This document shows positions 24,766 to 36,645 of a stretch of 64,000 bases of DNA, in pieces. The stretch comes from Yersinia aleksiciae (lineage in GTDB: Bacteria; Pseudomonadota; Gammaproteobacteria; Enterobacterales; Enterobacteriaceae): NCBI RefSeq assembly GCF_001047675.1, contig NZ_CP011975.1, forward strand, positions 2,582,073-2,646,072, in the 5' to 3' direction. The notes under the pieces are model-generated. The model was not told where the DNA came from. It did not search any database and saw nothing but the letters and a program-made list of their open reading frames with translations. The first letter of the stretch is position 1. Each line of letters opens with the position of its first letter. Made by a program: the position numbers and the translations under genes.

Positions 24766-25008
24766 TCACTCGCTGGGCAATATCTTTTGTGGCCTTTTGG
24801 GCTTTAGATAGCGGGAAGGCCAGATCTCTGCTGGATGAAGTTCCAATACCTCCGCGATCAATCTTTCGCCCTTTGGCCAATGGCGTAGCAGCGCATTTGC
24901 CAGTGTTGAAGAAGCCAGCCCAGCTTCTCTGGAAACAGCCGCCATTGATGTACCTCGTTTTTTTAAGCCCGCCACGATATCTGCCGGATGCCAGTCTTGC
25001 TTATCCAT
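24766..25008 (-). CDS. Nlp/SfsB/Ner-family DNA-binding regulator
   Basis: An 80-residue protein, DWHPADIVAGLKKRGTSMAAVSREAGLASSTLANAL followed by WPKGERLIAEVLELHPAEIWPSRY, which matches the Ner/Nlp family (E. coli SfsB, phage Mu Ner). The helix-turn-helix occupies about residues 18-42. Members regulate sugar-use genes or phage early promoters; the target here is unknown. It could be a core-genome nlp gene at the right side of the island or cargo of it. It is divergent from the HNH remnant. Confidence 0.8.
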   Translation of the reverse strand: MDKQDWHPADIVAGLKKRGTSMAAVSREAGLASSTLANALLRHWPKGERLIAEVLELHPAEIWPSRYLKPKRPQKILPSE

Positions 25009-25114
25009 AACGTTTATTCCTCCCTATTATGTGTTCGATTGATTATCCGATGCTCTTAAAAATATCCCAAAACAGGATATTTTTAAGTTATGGCTTTTTG
25101 TGGGGGATTTGTAA

Positions 25115-25498
25115 TTTGTATGGTTTCTAGGTCAGCAGCTGTTTCGTAAAAATGTTTTGCAGGTTTATGAGAATCGCTGTTGTATCACTGGGCTGGAGGA
25201 GCCGACGTTATTAGTGGCTAGCCATATCCGTCCTTGGAGCCATGGTGCCGAGCACCGCCTTAATCCCAGCAATGGGCTATGCCTTTCTAGTTTGCATGAC
25301 CGAGCTTTTGATCAGGGATTAATAACCTTTAACCCACATCTTGAAATGGTGCTCTCCACACAAATCAAAAAGCTTAAAAGCAGTATTAGTGAGGACAGTT
25401 TTGCTAAATATGAAGGGCGGAAACTGCGGCTACCGGTTCAGTTTCTCCCTGATGAAGGGCAGATGGCTTATCACCGCCAGAATATTTTCTTAGAATAA
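25115..25498 (+). pseudogene. HNH endonuclease, C-terminal remnant
   Basis: The open frame starts after a stop at 25112-25114 and reads GQQLFRKNVLQVYENRCCITGLEEPTL, then SHIRPWSHGAEHRLNPSNGLCLSSLHDRAFDQGLI. This is the end of the DNA-binding part plus the HNH zinc-nuclease domain of larger restriction-type HNH proteins. The N-terminal domain and a start codon with a ribosome binding site are missing, so it is most likely a decayed gene left in the island. Downstream start codons such as ATG 25157 would give only 113 residues. Confidence 0.75.
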
Positions 25499-25519
25499 AA
25501 AGCGCAGCTCTAGCTGCGC
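25496..25519 (-). terminator. Terminator of the DUF2501 gene
   Basis: GCGCAGCT-CT-AGCTGCGC (25502-25519) followed on the minus strand by a T run. It is 20 bases downstream of the stop. Confidence 0.85.
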
Positions 25520-25538
25520 CCCGTCATCATCCATCCCA

Positions 25539-26021
25539 CTATTTCAGCAAGAATGATTGGCCCTGTTTCAGCACCAAATCACAGGCTTTGGTTTTGATTT
25601 TTTCGGTGATTTGCTCGCTACCCAGATCGTTCAGGTTGAGGCTTTTGCCTTCACCGGTTTTCAGCAAGCCACCCAAACCCTCTTGGTAATCTTGGCTCTT
25701 GGCATTTTCGGTGCTGGTGATCCCCAACTTGCTCATCAACTGGTCTTTCACGGCGCTGGTGCCATTGGCCGACAGCACGTTGTTTTGGACGCAATATTGC
25801 AAGATACCCGCCGCATTGGTCATGGTGCTGGCACTTAGACCTTTATCGCTACCATTGAGTAAGCCGGTCAGTGACGACAGTGAAGATGAGCTATCGCCTG
25901 ATTTACTGTACTGATCTGCGGCGCTTTTGACTGAATCCAATAAGCTGTTCGCGCTCGCCGCACCGCTCAGCAGTGTGGTGGAGCAAGCCAAGGCCAATAC
26001 CCAGCGATGAGTGGTGTTCAT
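25539..26021 (-). CDS. DUF2501 (YjjA-like) secreted protein
   Basis: A 160-residue protein with a clear signal peptide (MNTTHRWVLALACSTTLLSGAASA), a Ser-rich stretch (residues 40-52) and the DUF2501 pattern: ASTMTNAAGILQYCVQNNVLS, a KLGI segment and a C-terminal KTKACDLVLKQGQSFLL with the second conserved Cys. It resembles E. coli YjjA, whose function is unknown. The start is ATG 26021 with AGGAG upstream; the longer frame reads through the promoter. It appears monocistronic. Confidence 0.8.
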   Translation of the reverse strand: MNTTHRWVLALACSTTLLSGAASANSLLDSVKSAADQYSKSGDSSSSLSSLTGLLNGSDKGLSASTMTNAAGILQYCVQNNVLSANGTSAVKDQLMSKLGITSTENAKSQDYQEGLGGLLKTGEGKSLNLNDLGSEQITEKIKTKACDLVLKQGQSFLLK

Positions 26022-26361
26022 AGAAACTCCTGTTTTACGGTGTGGATCACAGCAGATGAGGCGCGATACGGCCAGAAAGACTGCCAATTATTATCTCCAA
26101 CGCTAAGAATACCGCACTGTATACATTTTGCTGATAGGCGTTGTCTGATAAGGGGGGGGTTTTTGTCTTAAGAGGCAAGTTTGTATGACATCCGAGCCGG
26201 TTCATTGTCATTGGCTTCATATTGAAACTATCCATAGTGCGGCATCGGGGCTACTATTCAGAAATGGGAAAATGGCGCAAAGCACCCCAATGGTTTATCA
26301 CTTAAACTGCTTTCAATTGTACAAAAATATGGAATTAGCGTGTTGTTGTAGGGAAAACAGA
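26022..26361. other. Intergenic region with a G8 tract
   Basis: 340 bases between the DUF2501 gene and the end of the lsr operon. It holds the DUF2501 promoter, which I cannot place precisely, and a run of eight G at 26152-26159. No gene that I would support. Confidence 0.3.
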
Positions 26362-26390
26362 ACGGGCAGCGATAGGTATCAACTGCCCGT
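26362..26390 (-). terminator. lsr operon terminator
   Basis: ACGGGCAG and CTGCCCGT form an eight-base stem just after the lsrG stop; on the minus strand it is followed by TCTGTTTTCCC. Confidence 0.7.
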
Positions 26391-26395
26391 GTCGG

Positions 26396-27582
<1,187 letters not shown>

Positions 27583-27611
27583 CTGTAATCACTCCATTTA
27601 CTATGGGTATT

Positions 27612-27632
27612 GGCCCGCCACAGGGACGGGCC
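27612..27632 (-). promoter_or_regulatory. Hairpin between lsrB and lsrF
   Basis: GGCCCG and CGGGCC (27612-27617 and 27627-27632) flank a nine-base loop 8 bases after the lsrB stop. No T tract follows, so it is better read as an mRNA-stabilising or partial-attenuation structure that could favour the binding protein. Confidence 0.5.
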
Positions 27633-27639
27633 GCTGAGA

Positions 27640-28734
<1,095 letters not shown>

Positions 28735-29736
28735 TTAACTCAGGGTATTTCTACTGCGACGGCGTTGTAGCCATTCTTGAATCAAATGTCGGTGCAGGCT
28801 GATGGAGCGCCCGACCACCACTAAAATCAGCAGCGCGCCGGATAGCGCACTGGATATTTGGTTTGGCGTGCCGATCATTTGCAGCCCCTGCTGCAAATAT
28901 CCCACCAGCAAGACCGCCAGTGCCGTGCCGAGGATGGAACCGGAACCGCCGTAAATATTGGCCCCGCCCAGCACCACGGCGGTGATGGCGGGCATCAGGA
29001 ATGATGCTCCCAAATCAGAGCGCGCCGAGCCAAAGTAAGAGACCAACAGGACGGCGGCAATGGCGGAGGCCATGCCCGTCAAGGCATAGAGGAGGCACAA
29101 GGTGCGGGCCACGGGTAGGGCGCTGTAGCGAGCGACGCGGCTATTTTGCCCAATCAGAAAAACATTACGGCCACTGTGAGTGCGGTGCATCAACAGCCAG
29201 AACAGCAGCACGCACACCATAAAGATCACCAGTGGGATAGGCAGGCCGAACAGGGTTTGGTTGGCGAAATCGGTAAAGGCGGTTGGGAAGCCGCCAATGC
29301 CTTCGTAGCCAGTGGCACCCGAGATGCCCGATAGCAATAGGGCGCTGCCGCCGAACAGATACATGGTGCCAAGGGTGATGACCAGCGGATTGACGCCGGT
29401 ATAGAGAATCAATCCAGCATTAATCAAGCCGCACAGTGCGCCGACGATCAGCGTCAGTGGGATTGCCACGCTCATTGGCACACCGGCCTGAAACATCACA
29501 CCAAGGAATATGGCGCACAGTCCGATAGTGGAGCCGAATGAGATATCGATGCCGCCACTGACGATCACCATGGTCAGCGGCAGGGCGACGATCCCGATGC
29601 AGATAAAATCACTGGTGCTGAACAGCAGCACATTGATATCCAACATGCGCGAATTTGATAAGCCAAACAGCAGGATCTCCAGCACCAATAGTGCAGCCAG
29701 AGCCAGTTCCCATCCATAACGCTTACAGTGACTCAT
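28735..29736 (-). CDS. lsrD: AI-2 ABC transporter permease LsrD
   Basis: A 333-residue branched-type sugar permease (RbsC/LsrCD family). The glycine-rich [19 protein letters not shown] and the [15 protein letters not shown] motif near the C-terminus are diagnostic, with eight to ten membrane helices between. It overlaps the end of lsrC by four bases. The C-terminal RRRSRNTLS tail is cytoplasmic. Confidence 0.95.
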   Translation of the reverse strand: MSHCKRYGWELALAALLVLEILLFGLSNSRMLDINVLLFSTSDFICIGIVALPLTMVIVSGGIDISFGSTIGLCAIFLGVMFQAGVPMSVAIPLTLIVGALCGLINAGLILYTGVNPLVITLGTMYLFGGSALLLSGISGATGYEGIGGFPTAFTDFANQTLFGLPIPLVIFMVCVLLFWLLMHRTHSGRNVFLIGQNSRVARYSALPVARTLCLLYALTGMASAIAAVLLVSYFGSARSDLGASFLMPAITAVVLGGANIYGGSGSILGTALAVLLVGYLQQGLQMIGTPNQISSALSGALLILVVVGRSISLHRHLIQEWLQRRRSRNTLS

Positions 29737-30812
29737 CGTGCCACCTCTTTTTTAGTGAATGACTTGCCATTCGGCGCTTTGCTATCAGTTGCCTTTGACG
29801 GGGTGGGGGTGGTTTTTTTATCACTCGCTGCCGGACGAGCATTAAAGCGGGCATATTTCTGCTGGCGGATATTGCGTTCGATGGCGCAGCGCAGGCGTCC
29901 ATCGAACACCAGCACTCCCAGCAGCACCAAACCGGCAATAAAATCATTCCACCATGCGGGTAGGCGCAGCAGCACCAGCACGCTATCGATTTGGGTCAAC
30001 AGATAAGCCCCGAGAATGGCACCGATGATGGTCCCAGTGCCGCCGAGCAAGCTGATGCCGCCAAGAACGCAGGCCGCAATGGCTTTCATCTCCAGTCCAC
30101 TGCCGGTCTGATTGGGAATAAAACCAATTTGTGAGGCAAAAACGATCCCCGCCAGTGCCGCCATCACGCCATTCATTGAGAAGGCAAAAATGCGAATACT
30201 GTCGGTGCGGATACCCAGTTGGCGCGCGCCTTGCAGGTTATCGCCGGTGGCGTAGAAGCTGCGACCAAAGGCGGTTTTACCCAGCAATCCCGCCATGGCG
30301 AGGATCAGCAACATAATCAGCCAGCCAATGGGCGAGATAGAAAACAGAATTGGCGTGGATAAACTTTTCAGATCCGCCGGTAATCCTTCGATCCATTTGC
30401 CGCCGGTTAGTAACAGCATCAGGCCGCGATATAACCCCAATGTCCCCAGTGTGGCGACAATCGCTGGAATACGTAGCCAAGTCACCAAAATACCGTTAAA
30501 GCAGCCCGCCACCATGCCGACCAGCAGGGCGAACAAGCAGGAGAGCGCCAGCCCGAAACCGGCATTGAGTGCCATGCCGACGGTCACCGCGCAGAGGCCA
30601 GTAATGGAGCCGACAGAGACATCAATATTGCGGGTCAGCATCACCAGGGTTGCACCGATCGCTAGCAGGATCAGGATCTGCGCGCTGCTGAAGATCATGG
30701 TGAAGGTTTGCACGCTGAAGTAATTGCTGTCGATCACACCGAGTAGGGCAAACAGGGTAAGGATCGCCAGCAGCGCGGTGCCTTCACGGTTATTTTGAAT
30801 AAATTTCAACAT
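29733..30812 (-). CDS. lsrC: AI-2 ABC transporter permease LsrC
   Basis: A 359-residue permease, partner of LsrD. Family motifs are [22 protein letters not shown] and [22 protein letters not shown]. Length is close to E. coli LsrC (342), with a longer hydrophilic C-terminal tail ([20 protein letters not shown]). It overlaps lsrA by seven bases and lsrD by four. Confidence 0.95.
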   Translation of the reverse strand: MLKFIQNNREGTALLAILTLFALLGVIDSNYFSVQTFTMIFSSAQILILLAIGATLVMLTRNIDVSVGSITGLCAVTVGMALNAGFGLALSCLFALLVGMVAGCFNGILVTWLRIPAIVATLGTLGLYRGLMLLLTGGKWIEGLPADLKSLSTPILFSISPIGWLIMLLILAMAGLLGKTAFGRSFYATGDNLQGARQLGIRTDSIRIFAFSMNGVMAALAGIVFASQIGFIPNQTGSGLEMKAIAACVLGGISLLGGTGTIIGAILGAYLLTQIDSVLVLLRLPAWWNDFIAGLVLLGVLVFDGRLRCAIERNIRQQKYARFNARPAASDKKTTPTPSKATDSKAPNGKSFTKKEVAR

Positions 30813-32368
30813 GATGCGCCCTCATTTTGGGTCGATGGAGGGGCAGTGGAATGAGTTTCACCAAAGGCCAAATGCATAATGGTATCGACATTCATTGCCT
30901 GACCATGCAACTCACCACTGACTTCCCCCTGATGCATCACCAAAACGCGATCCACCATCTGCACGACCTCTTCCAGGTCAGAAGAGATAAAAATGATCGC
31001 CACATGCTGCGCCGCAATGCTGCGGATCAATTGATAGATATCACTGCGGGCGGCGACATCCACGCCACGGGTTGGCTCATCAATAATCAGTAGCAATGGG
31101 TTGGCTTCCAGACATTTGGCAATCAGCAGCTTTTGCTGGTTACCGCCGGACAGAGTGCGCACTGGCTGCTCCAGATGACTGAATTTAATGTTCAATGCGC
31201 GGCGATAGCGCTCCAGAATTGCCGCCTCCTGTGCTGGATGAGTCCACATCCCCTGACTGCCTTGGGTCAGTGAACAGACATTCCAACTGAGCGGGGCATC
31301 CAGATAGAGGCCAGAGGCTTGCCGATCTTCCGGCAGATAGACCAAACCTGCCGCTAAGCGGTTGACGGTTTTCATCGCGGTGATATCGATATCTTCCAGC
31401 CGGACACTGCCGCCGCTGGCGGGGCGCAAGCCATACAGGGTTTCGGCCAGCTCAGTTCTGCCTGCACCAACCACCCCCGCCAGCCCAAGAATTTCACCGG
31501 CATGCACCTCAAAAGAGAGATGGGCAAAACCTTCACCGCTCAGGTCGGTCACTTGAATCACTGGCTGCTGAGATTGCGCGCGGGCTTGAGAGCGGCGGTT
31601 ACCGGGCAGCTCCAGCCAGAGTTTCTGGGTATCGGATAATTCGCTGTTTTTGGCTTGCGGCGTAATGGCCTGAATAATGGTGTCGGTCGAGAAGTCGGCG
31701 GTTGCGCCGCTCAGGGCAATACCGCCATCGCGCATCACACTGACCCAATCCGCCAACTGGCGAATTTCCGGCAGTTTGTGGGAGATAAACACCACCCCGA
31801 CGCCCTGCTGCAATAACATTTTGATTTGGCTAAATAAACGGTGGGTTTCCGCTGGTGTTAGCGAGGCGGTGGGTTCATCAAGAATTAAAATTCGCGAGTC
31901 ACGCATCAAACCGCGCATGATCTCAACTAACTGCTGATCGGCCACATCCAGCGAACCGGCGCTGACCGACAGATCCAAATGGCAGCCCAAATCGTTGAGC
32001 AACTGCACCATCTTCTTTTTGTCGGCTTGATGCTTAGGCAAGCGGAATAGAATGTTCTCCTGCACCGACAGATTGGCAAACAGCATGGGTTCTTGCGGTA
32101 CCAGATAAATACCCAATTGATGGGCTTTGGCGGGGGTGAGATTCAGGCAGGGCTGCCCATTGATCTCAATACTGCCGTTATCAGTTGGAAGTACCCCAGC
32201 GATGATCTTCATCAACGTCGATTTACCCGCCCCATTGCCCCCCAGCAGGGCGTGGACCTGACCCGGTTGCAGGGTAAAGTCGATACTTTTCAATACCACA
32301 ACACCGGAGAACTGCTTGCTGATGCCACGGACTTGGAGTAGTGGTGGTGGGGCGACGGTATGCGGCAT
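30806..32368 (-). CDS. lsrA: AI-2 ABC transporter ATPase LsrA
   Basis: A 520-residue double ABC ATPase. The first cassette has [18 protein letters not shown] and [13 protein letters not shown]; the second has [16 protein letters not shown] (a degenerate Walker A, normal for this family), [16 protein letters not shown] and [13 protein letters not shown]. It powers AI-2 uptake through LsrCD. First gene of the operon, divergent from lsrR with twin operators between. Confidence 0.97.
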   Translation of the reverse strand: MPHTVAPPPLLQVRGISKQFSGVVVLKSIDFTLQPGQVHALLGGNGAGKSTLMKIIAGVLPTDNGSIEINGQPCLNLTPAKAHQLGIYLVPQEPMLFANLSVQENILFRLPKHQADKKKMVQLLNDLGCHLDLSVSAGSLDVADQQLVEIMRGLMRDSRILILDEPTASLTPAETHRLFSQIKMLLQQGVGVVFISHKLPEIRQLADWVSVMRDGGIALSGATADFSTDTIIQAITPQAKNSELSDTQKLWLELPGNRRSQARAQSQQPVIQVTDLSGEGFAHLSFEVHAGEILGLAGVVGAGRTELAETLYGLRPASGGSVRLEDIDITAMKTVNRLAAGLVYLPEDRQASGLYLDAPLSWNVCSLTQGSQGMWTHPAQEAAILERYRRALNIKFSHLEQPVRTLSGGNQQKLLIAKCLEANPLLLIIDEPTRGVDVAARSDIYQLIRSIAAQHVAIIFISSDLEEVVQMVDRVLVMHQGEVSGELHGQAMNVDTIMHLAFGETHSTAPPSTQNEGASC

Positions 32369-32381
32369 CAGTAACTCCCAG

Positions 32382-32419
32382 TGTGAACAAAAATAATTTA
32401 AATTTAAAAGTGTTCAAAA
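32382..32419. promoter_or_regulatory. Probable LsrR operator, lsrA-proximal copy
   Basis: TGTGAACA at 32382, an AT-rich centre with TTTAAATTT, and TGTTCAA at 32411 form a long imperfect palindrome 14 bases upstream of the lsrA start. It is repeated exactly 85 bp away. LsrR repression of lsr genes is established; that this is its site is inference. Confidence 0.6.
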
Positions 32420-32466
32420 AAGATAGCTGCATATTCCCATTTATGGCGTAATCAAGATCACATTTC

Positions 32467-32503
32467 TGTGAATAAAAAAATTTAAATTAAAATATGTTCA
32501 AAT
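32467..32503. promoter_or_regulatory. Probable LsrR operator, lsrR-proximal copy
   Basis: TGTGAATA at 32467, TTTAAATTAAAA and TGTTCAA at 32496 repeat the lsrA-proximal site. A possible CRP half-site (ATCACATT, 32456-32463) lies just before it, consistent with catabolite control of lsr genes in E. coli. Confidence 0.6.
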
Positions 32504-32550
32504 GTATTGGCTAAGCTGTTAGCGTAGTTATCAATGAATAAATAACATTT

Positions 32551-33588
32551 ATGACGTCGTTTCTGAGTCGAGAGACCCAAAGAGCAATGATGAAAGAAAA
32601 ATCGCTAGTCGCAGTAAAAGAAAAATCCATGTCGTCCAATGATGAATACAAATATCCGGGTAATAGCATGAGTGAAGAGGAACTGCTCGCTCGCATTGCG
32701 TGGTTTTATTATCACGATGGCTTAACACAAGGGGATATTGGCGAACTGCTGGGGCTGACCCGCTTGAAGGTCTCCAGATTGCTGGAGAAAGGCCGTCAGT
32801 CAGGGGTCATTCGGGTACAGATTAATTCGCGCTATGAAGGGTGTCTGGAACTGGAAAACCAGCTGCAACAGCATTTTGGCCTCAAGCATATCCGCATCCT
32901 GCCTTCGCTGGCTGATCTCAGCATCAGTAGCCGGCTGGGGATTGGCGCTGCACATTTATTGATGGCGCTGATACAACCGCAGCAACTCTTGGCGGTGGGT
33001 TTTGGTGAAACCACTATGTGCGCACTACAGCATTTGAGTGGCTTTATTGCCTCACAACAGGTTCGGCTGGTGACACTCTCTGGCGGCGTCGGCTCTTATA
33101 TGACCGGCATTGGTCAGTTGGATGCGGCGTGTCAGGTCAGCATCATTCCAGCGCCATTGCGCGCTTCCAGCGCCAAGGTCGCCGACACTTTCCGCCAAGA
33201 GAACAGTGTCCGCGATGTGATGCTGGCAGCACGCGCCGCTGATGTCGCTGTCGTCGGTATTGGTTCGGTTAATCAGCAAAAAGAAGCCACCATTTTACGC
33301 TCGGGCTATATCGGTGAAGGTGAACAGCTGATGTTCAGCCGCAAAGGCGCGGTCGGCGATATCCTCGGCTACTTTATGCAGGCGGATGGCGCGTTGGTGC
33401 CGGATATGCAGATTCATCAGGAGTTAATTGGTATTTCACTGGCGGACCTGACCCACATCCCGACGGTCATTGGTGTCGCGGGTGGCGTTGAGAAATCGGA
33501 AGCGATAGTGGCCGCGTTGAAAGGGAAGTATGTCAATGCCCTCGTGACCGATGAGCTGACCGCCCGGACGATGATTAAATTGATTTGA
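32551..33588 (+). CDS. lsrR: Transcriptional repressor LsrR
   Basis: A SorC/DeoR-type repressor of the lsr genes, inactivated by phospho-AI-2. The HTH is [35 protein letters not shown]. The ligand domain shows [44 protein letters not shown] and [10 protein letters not shown], all very close to E. coli LsrR. The start is uncertain: ATG at 32551, 32587 or 32629 ([11 protein letters not shown]) are in frame. The last would give a length near the E. coli protein, but no choice has a strong ribosome binding site. Confidence 0.93.
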   Translation: MTSFLSRETQRAMMKEKSLVAVKEKSMSSNDEYKYPGNSMSEEELLARIAWFYYHDGLTQGDIGELLGLTRLKVSRLLEKGRQSGVIRVQINSRYEGCLELENQLQQHFGLKHIRILPSLADLSISSRLGIGAAHLLMALIQPQQLLAVGFGETTMCALQHLSGFIASQQVRLVTLSGGVGSYMTGIGQLDAACQVSIIPAPLRASSAKVADTFRQENSVRDVMLAARAADVAVVGIGSVNQQKEATILRSGYIGEGEQLMFSRKGAVGDILGYFMQADGALVPDMQIHQELIGISLADLTHIPTVIGVAGGVEKSEAIVAALKGKYVNALVTDELTARTMIKLI

Positions 33589-33786
33589 TTGGCTATGGCT
33601 TGCCAGCCTGAGATTGAGCTGTGCGCACCTAATCTGGCGGTGACAACCATGCCAAGGGTTTCAGCTATTCTCACCCGATTTTCTTTATGGCAGTAACGGA
33701 CAAATGGCAGTAACGGACAGATGGCAGTAGAGGACGGATTTATTCACGAATTTATATAAAAACTCATCGAAGCTGAGGATCAAATA

Positions 33787-35370
33787 ATGAATCAATGCTC
33801 ATCGACTGACTACCTGATGGCACTGGATGCTGGCACTGGCAGTGTTCGGGCTGTGATCTTTGACCTTAACGGTAATCAGATCGCCGCCGGACAGGCTGAG
33901 TGGCTGCATCTGCCTGTGCCCGATGTCCCAGGGTCGATGGAGTTTGATTTAACCACTAATTGGAAGCTGACTTGTCAGTGTATCCGTCAGGCGCTGCATC
34001 AAGCCGGATTACCCGCCAGTGCTATCCGCGCCGTGGCGGCTTGTTCGATGCGCGAGGGCATTGTGCTCTACGATCGCAGCGGCAAACCTATCTGGGCCTG
34101 TGCCAATGTGGATGCCCGCGCCAGTCGCGAAGTCAGCGAGCTGAAAGAGCTGCATGATAACGGTTTTGAATTCGAGGTGTATCAGTGTTCCGGCCAGACG
34201 CTGGCTCTGAGCGCCATGCCGAGGCTATTGTGGTTGGCGCACTATCGCCCCGATATCTATCGTCAGGCGGGGACTCTGACCATGATCAGCGACTGGCTGG
34301 CCAATATGCTCAGTGGCGAACTGGCGGTCGACCCCTCCAATGCCGGCACCACTGGCATGTTGGATTTAGTCACCCGCAATTGGCAACCCAACTTGCTGGA
34401 GATGGCGGGGTTACGTGCCGATATCTTATCGCCAGTCAAAGAGACGGGTACCTTGCTTGGCCATGTCACGGCGCAAGCCGCCGAAGAGTGTGGTTTGTTG
34501 GTGGGCACGCCGGTGGTGATGGGCGGCGGTGACGTGCAGCTCGGCTGCTTAGGGCTGGGGGTGGTGAAACCGGGACAAACGGCAGTATTAGGCGGCACCT
34601 TCTGGCAGCAGGTGGTTAACTTGCCACAGCCGATTATCGATCCCAATATGAATACGCGGATTAACCCACATGTCATTCCCGGCATGGTGCAAGCGGAATC
34701 CATCAGCTTCTTTACTGGCCTGACCATGCGCTGGTTCCGCGATGCATTTTGCGCAGAAGAGAAATTACTGGCACAGCGGCTGGGTATTGATACTTACAGT
34801 TTGCTGGAAGATATGGCAGCACGGGTACCGGCTGGTGCTTACGGGGTGATGCCGATTTTCTCTGATGTCATGCGCTTTAAGTCTTGGTATCACGCGGCAC
34901 CCTCTTTTATTAACCTCTCCCTCGACCCTGAAAAATGCAATAAAGCCACCTTATTCCGCGCATTGGAAGAGAATGCCGCGATAGTCTCGGCCTGCAATTT
35001 GGCACAAATCGCGGAGTTCTCTGGGGTCAAAGTCTCCTCGGTGGTCTTTGCGGGCGGCGGTTCAAAAGGCAAACTGTGGAGCCAAATTTTGGCCGATGTG
35101 ACCGGTATTCCCGTTCGCGTGCCGGTGGTGAAAGAAGCTACCGCCTTGGGCTGTGCCATCGCAGCAGGGGTCGGTGTCGGGCTTTATGACGCGCTGGATA
35201 CCACCGGTGAACGGTTAGTCCGCTGGGAGCGGGAGTTCACGCCAAACACCGAGCATCAAGCGCTCTATCAGGCGGCCAAAATCAATTGGCAAGCGGTGTA
35301 TACCGATCAGCTGACGCTGGTGGATAGTGGGTTGACGACGTCCTTATGGAAAGCACCGGGAATTAAATAA
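33787..35370 (+). CDS. lsrK: Autoinducer-2 kinase LsrK
   Basis: A 527-residue FGGY-family kinase (E. coli LsrK 530). The N-terminal [25 protein letters not shown] is the phosphate-binding region. [22 protein letters not shown] and the C-terminal [27 protein letters not shown] complete the family pattern. It phosphorylates DPD, trapping it in the cell and making the LsrR inducer. Same strand as lsrR with a 198-base gap; GAGG lies about ten bases before the ATG. Confidence 0.97.
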   Translation: MNQCSSTDYLMALDAGTGSVRAVIFDLNGNQIAAGQAEWLHLPVPDVPGSMEFDLTTNWKLTCQCIRQALHQAGLPASAIRAVAACSMREGIVLYDRSGKPIWACANVDARASREVSELKELHDNGFEFEVYQCSGQTLALSAMPRLLWLAHYRPDIYRQAGTLTMISDWLANMLSGELAVDPSNAGTTGMLDLVTRNWQPNLLEMAGLRADILSPVKETGTLLGHVTAQAAEECGLLVGTPVVMGGGDVQLGCLGLGVVKPGQTAVLGGTFWQQVVNLPQPIIDPNMNTRINPHVIPGMVQAESISFFTGLTMRWFRDAFCAEEKLLAQRLGIDTYSLLEDMAARVPAGAYGVMPIFSDVMRFKSWYHAAPSFINLSLDPEKCNKATLFRALEENAAIVSACNLAQIAEFSGVKVSSVVFAGGGSKGKLWSQILADVTGIPVRVPVVKEATALGCAIAAGVGVGLYDALDTTGERLVRWEREFTPNTEHQALYQAAKINWQAVYTDQLTLVDSGLTTSLWKAPGIK

Positions 35371-35425
35371 ACGATTGCCATGCAGTAAACGGCTGATATA
35401 GCATTATTGCCCCCTTTCGTTGCCG

Positions 35426-36604
35426 ATGATGGCGCATCCTATGATGAATACATCAAATAAGACAGAATCGCCTAACGGGCAACTTTCCGCTCCTGTTCAC
35501 TCCGGAACCCATTTACCGGAGATGTTGCGGGAGAAAAGCAATATTCAGCGCATTTTGGTCATAAAGTTACGCCATTTTGGCGATGTTCTCTTAACGACCC
35601 CACTCTTGAGTACGTTAAAAGCCAACTACCCACAGGCAAAAATTGATGTGCTGCTGTATGGCGGAACGCAGGAGATGCTGCGGGAGAACAGCACCGTCAA
35701 TCATGCGTTTATTGTCGATCGTGGCCTCAAACATGCGGGCTTAACAGCACAAATCAGTGGCGAAAAAGCCCTGTTTTCCGCTTTGAAAGCGCACCATTAT
35801 GATTTGATTCTCAACTTATCCGATCAATGGCGAGCCGCCGCTTATTGCCGCTTACTAAAACCGGGCTTCAGTATTGGCTTTCACTATCCCAAGCGGGACA
35901 CCTGGCTATGGCGCTACTGCCACTCCACCCTCGTTGATATCCCTCATGCCGCCGAACGGCATACGGTGCTCAATAATCTCGACATCCTCGCGCCACTGCA
36001 ACTGACCGACATCATCACTGATGTCACCATGTCATATGGCCCACAGGATATTGAGCGGGTAAAACAGCTGTGCCAACAGCGCAATATCAACGATTACATC
36101 TTGATTCAGCCTTCAGCCCGCTGGAAATTCAAAACTTGGGCCAGTGAATCATTCAGTCAATTGATTAACCATCTCACTGAACAAGGTGAAACGGTATTAC
36201 TGACTGGCGGCAAAGACCAAGCTGAACTGGACTATATCGCCGAAATCATTGCAGGATGTGCGCAACCAGACAACGTCATCAATCTATCGGGCCTCTTGGC
36301 GCTGCCAGAACTGGCGGTATTGATTGATAACGCGAAGCTATTCATTGGTGTCGATTCAGTCGCAATGCATATGGCCGCGGCTTTACAAACTCCCGCCGTG
36401 GTGCTGTTTGGCCCTAGCAACCTTAACCAATGGCATCCGTGGCAGGCTCCGCACACCTTGTTATGGGCCGGACACTACCGAACTCTGCCACACCCTAATG
36501 AGATAGATACCGACACCACCGACCGTTATCTGAACGCCATTCCGGTTAACGAGGTAATAGATGCTGTGGATTCCTGGCGAGTGCCAAAGGAAATTAATGC
36601 ATAA
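35426..36604 (+). CDS. waaQ: LPS core heptosyltransferase, WaaQ-like (GT9)
   Basis: A glycosyltransferase family 9 enzyme. Characteristic segments are ILVIKLRHFGDVLLTTPLLSTLKANYPQAKIDVLLYG (about residues 40-76), ILIQPSARWKFKTWASESFSQLINHL (nucleotide-sugar half) and FIGVDSVAMHMAAALQTPAVVLFGPSN. It probably adds heptose to the LPS inner core in the cytoplasm. The first about 35 residues are poorly conserved and several in-frame starts exist (35426, 35441), none with a clear ribosome binding site. It is followed by waaL with a 41-base gap, so the two form an LPS unit. Confidence 0.82.
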   Translation: MMAHPMMNTSNKTESPNGQLSAPVHSGTHLPEMLREKSNIQRILVIKLRHFGDVLLTTPLLSTLKANYPQAKIDVLLYGGTQEMLRENSTVNHAFIVDRGLKHAGLTAQISGEKALFSALKAHHYDLILNLSDQWRAAAYCRLLKPGFSIGFHYPKRDTWLWRYCHSTLVDIPHAAERHTVLNNLDILAPLQLTDIITDVTMSYGPQDIERVKQLCQQRNINDYILIQPSARWKFKTWASESFSQLINHLTEQGETVLLTGGKDQAELDYIAEIIAGCAQPDNVINLSGLLALPELAVLIDNAKLFIGVDSVAMHMAAALQTPAVVLFGPSNLNQWHPWQAPHTLLWAGHYRTLPHPNEIDTDTTDRYLNAIPVNEVIDAVDSWRVPKEINA

Positions 36605-36645
36605 TCCACTTTGTTTTCCCCCAACCAGCCTGAGCTGAGAAAATT

